From the NCBI GenBank assembly GCA_038396625.1, contig CP121688.1, positions 1,488,001 to 1,552,000 of the forward strand: a stretch of 64,000 nucleotides of DNA, in the 5' to 3' direction. The position numbers and the translations under genes were made by a program. This DNA is from G038396625 sp038396625 (GTDB lineage Bacteria > Bacillota > Clostridia > Peptostreptococcales > Thermotaleaceae). Shown here in pieces: positions 62,125 through 64,000 of this stretch. The notes under the pieces are model-generated. The model ran no database searches. It worked only from the letters and a program-made list of their open reading frames with translations, and was not told the DNA's origin. The stretch's first letter is position 1; each line of letters opens with the position of its first letter.

Positions 62125-63144
62125 ATGAAAGATAAACTGCAACAAATACAAAATTTGGCAGAAACTGCAATTCATGAAGCAAAATCGATGCAAGAACTTG
62201 AAGAAATTCGTGTTAAATACTTAGGAAAGAAAGGAGAATTGACGCAAGTTCTAAGAGGCATGGGCGCTTTATCTGCTGAAGAAAGACCTGTAGTAGGCAA
62301 AATCGCCAATGATGTAAGAGAAAAAATCGAAACATTGCTGGAGAATGAAAAAACACAAGTAAAACAAAGAGAGAAAAATGAAAGGCTGGCAAAAGAGACA
62401 ATAGATGTAACGATGCCAGGGAAAATTAAGGCAGTAGGACATAAACATCCTCTTACATTGGCTTTAGATGAAATCAAGGAAATTTTTATTGGGATGGGAT
62501 TTAAAATTGCAGAAGGACCTGAAGTGGAAACTGTTTATCATAATTTTGATGCCTTAAATGCACCGAAAAATCATCCAGCTAGAGACTTAACGGATACCTT
62601 TTATATAAATGATGATATCTTGCTTCGAACGCAGACTTCTCCTGTACAAATTCGAACAATGAAGAAAATGAAGCCTCCGATTCGAATTATATCCCCAGGA
62701 AGATGTTTTCGTTCGGATGCACTAGATGCTACCCATTCTCCAATGTTTCATCAAATAGAGGGATTAGTTGTTGATAAACATATTACCTTGGCAGATTTAA
62801 AGGGAACATTAGATTTATTTGCAAAACAATTATTTGGCATTGGAACCAAGACCAAGTTTAGGCCACATCACTTCCCTTTTACAGAGCCAAGTGCTGAAGT
62901 AGATGTAACATGCTTTAAATGCCAAGGAGAAGGATGCCGCGTATGTAAAGGAAGCGGCTGGATCGAAATCTTAGGAGCCGGAATGGTTCATCCTAATGTA
63001 TTGAGAGAATGTGGCATTGATCCAGAAGTTTATAGTGGATTTGCCTTTGGGATGGGTCTAGATAGAATTACGATGTTAAGGTATGAAATTGATGATATCA
63101 GATTGTTCTTTGAAAATGATATGCGTTTTATCCAACAGTTTTAG
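62125..63144 (+). CDS. pheS: Phenylalanyl-tRNA synthetase alpha subunit
   Basis: A 339-residue catalytic subunit. An N-terminal coiled coil (about 1-85) precedes the class II core with motif 2 RSDALDATHSPMFHQIEG, the Cys-rich CFKCQGEGCRVCKGSGW stretch and motif 3 GFAFGMGLDRITMLRY. AAAGGAG lies 8 nt before the ATG. It is controlled by the T-box and followed after 27 bp by pheT. Confidence 0.97.
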   Translation: MKDKLQQIQNLAETAIHEAKSMQELEEIRVKYLGKKGELTQVLRGMGALSAEERPVVGKIANDVREKIETLLENEKTQVKQREKNERLAKETIDVTMPGKIKAVGHKHPLTLALDEIKEIFIGMGFKIAEGPEVETVYHNFDALNAPKNHPARDLTDTFYINDDILLRTQTSPVQIRTMKKMKPPIRIISPGRCFRSDALDATHSPMFHQIEGLVVDKHITLADLKGTLDLFAKQLFGIGTKTKFRPHHFPFTEPSAEVDVTCFKCQGEGCRVCKGSGWIEILGAGMVHPNVLRECGIDPEVYSGFAFGMGLDRITMLRYEIDDIRLFFENDMRFIQQF

Positions 63145-63171
63145 ATAAAAGAATGGAGGAGGAAGAAATTC

Positions 63172-64000
63172 ATGTTAGTACCTTTGAAATGGCTGCAGGA
63201 ATATGTAGATATTGATGATATAGAAATTGAAACCTTAAGAGATAGTTTAGTAATGTCTGGGAGCAACATAGAGGAAATTGAGAATTTAGGAGATAGAATT
63301 AACAAAGTAGTTGTAGGAAAGATTTTAGAAATAAAAAAACACCCTGACGCTGATAAACTTGTGGTAACACAAGTAGATGTAGGAACAGAGGTACTCCAGA
63401 TTGTTACTGGTGCAGAAAATGTTAGAGAAGGTCAATATATTCCTGTTATTCTAAATGGAGGAAGATTACCAGATGGAACAAAAATAAAAAGAGGAAAAAT
63501 AAGAGGTGTATTGTCCAATGGTATGATGTGTTCTGGTGAAGAATTGGGTATTGCTGATAAAATTTTACCAGCCCATCAAACAAAAGACGGGATATATATT
63601 TTAGATCAACCGTATCCTGTTGGGGCAAATATCCAAGAAGTTTTAGGTATTGAAGGACATGTTATAGAATTTGAAATTACACCAAATAGACCAGATTGTC
63701 TTAGTATGCTTGGAATGGCAAGAGAAACTGCAGCAACCTTTAATCGTAAGGTAAAATATCCTAAAGTAGAGATTAAAAATGAGGAAGGGAATATAAAGGA
63801 CTATGCGTCTGTTGAGGTAGAGGATACAAAATTATGTAATCGCTACGTTGCGAGAATCATAACAGATGTTGAAATCAAGCCATCTCCTGATTGGATGCAA
63901 ATAAAATTAATGCAAGCAGGTATGCGGCCGATTAATAATATTGTAGATATTACAAATTTTGTCATGTTAGAGCTAGGGCAACCTCTTCATGCATTTGACC
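63172..64000 (+). CDS. pheT: Phenylalanyl-tRNA synthetase beta subunit, N-terminal part
   Basis: A partial gene cut by the window end after about 276 codons of a family near 790-800. The N-terminus MLVPLKWLQEYVDI is typical. The EMAP-type tRNA-binding OB domain (about 40-150; VVGKILEIKKHPDADKL, GRLPDGTKIKRGKIRGV, SNGMMCSGEELG) is complete, and the B3/B4 editing region has begun (FEITPNRPDCLSMLGMARE). GGAGGAGG precedes the ATG. Confidence 0.95.
   Translation, partial: MLVPLKWLQEYVDIDDIEIETLRDSLVMSGSNIEEIENLGDRINKVVVGKILEIKKHPDADKLVVTQVDVGTEVLQIVTGAENVREGQYIPVILNGGRLPDGTKIKRGKIRGVLSNGMMCSGEELGIADKILPAHQTKDGIYILDQPYPVGANIQEVLGIEGHVIEFEITPNRPDCLSMLGMARETAATFNRKVKYPKVEIKNEEGNIKDYASVEVEDTKLCNRYVARIITDVEIKPSPDWMQIKLMQAGMRPINNIVDITNFVMLELGQPLHAFD

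Overview
The window is low-GC, densely coded DNA from an anaerobic, endospore-forming member of the Clostridia, possibly in the Alkaliphilus/Natronincola neighbourhood (an inference from gene content, not a species call). The evidence is: AT-rich codon use with strong AGGAGG-type ribosome sites and frequent GTG/TTG starts; two alpha/beta small acid-soluble spore proteins, a PdaB-type deacetylase and a YtxC homologue; T-boxes and lysine/TPP riboswitches; and an oxygen-sensitive 4-hydroxybutyryl-CoA dehydratase. No insertion sequence, prophage, CRISPR array or rRNA gene was seen.

Layout. 1-5 kb: the end of folC, a sigma-54 activator and small conserved proteins. 5-12 kb: spore and envelope genes (SASP, two polysaccharide deacetylases, a Na/Pi symporter, an orphan Mur-type ligase, a tandem OB-fold SSB). 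12-17 kb: a PfkB kinase, a second sigma-54 activator, its probable target cyuA (L-cysteine desulfidase), and hpt. 17-28 kb: amino-acid metabolism. lysA and dapF are followed by a DAACS symporter, a membrane dipeptidase and a D-cysteine-desulfhydrase-like enzyme on the plus strand. On the minus strand a lysine riboswitch precedes a DeoR-type gene and asd-dapA-dapB-dapH, with an M20 deacetylase gene diverging from it. Together these give most of the acetylase route to diaminopimelate and lysine.

30-34.5 kb: a TPP riboswitch with terminator leads an overlapping operon encoding a ThiXYZ-type ABC importer, a methyltransferase and two thiamine-binding-fold proteins. 34.5-38 kb: a minor SASP, a sirtuin, a methyltransferase, cold-shock protein and Hsp33. 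38.0-38.6 kb: four tRNA genes (Val, Phe, Gly, Cys) with an odd structured spacer. 38.7-44.6 kb: a CBS-PAS-PAS-AAA+ sigma-54 activator, three palindromic upstream sites, a -24/-12 promoter, then abfD, a NifU-domain protein, a Cys-rich CGGCN protein and abfT. This is the best candidate for a little-described regulatory system in the window.

44.7-51 kb: DUF6873, YtxC and DUF445 proteins, a T-box with thrS, and a short FtsH paralogue. 51-57 kb: a four-gene ABC importer with a DUF3798 lipoprotein and unknown substrate. 57-58.5 kb: an L20-type leader and infC (ATT start)-rpmI-rplT. 58.7-64 kb: KtrB/KtrA potassium uptake, a SpoU methyltransferase, a tiny YqzL protein, and a T-box with pheS and the start of pheT.

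Many convergent gene pairs share bidirectional terminators that overlap their stop codons. Start codons were reset where the ribosome site required it; each case is stated in the entry.
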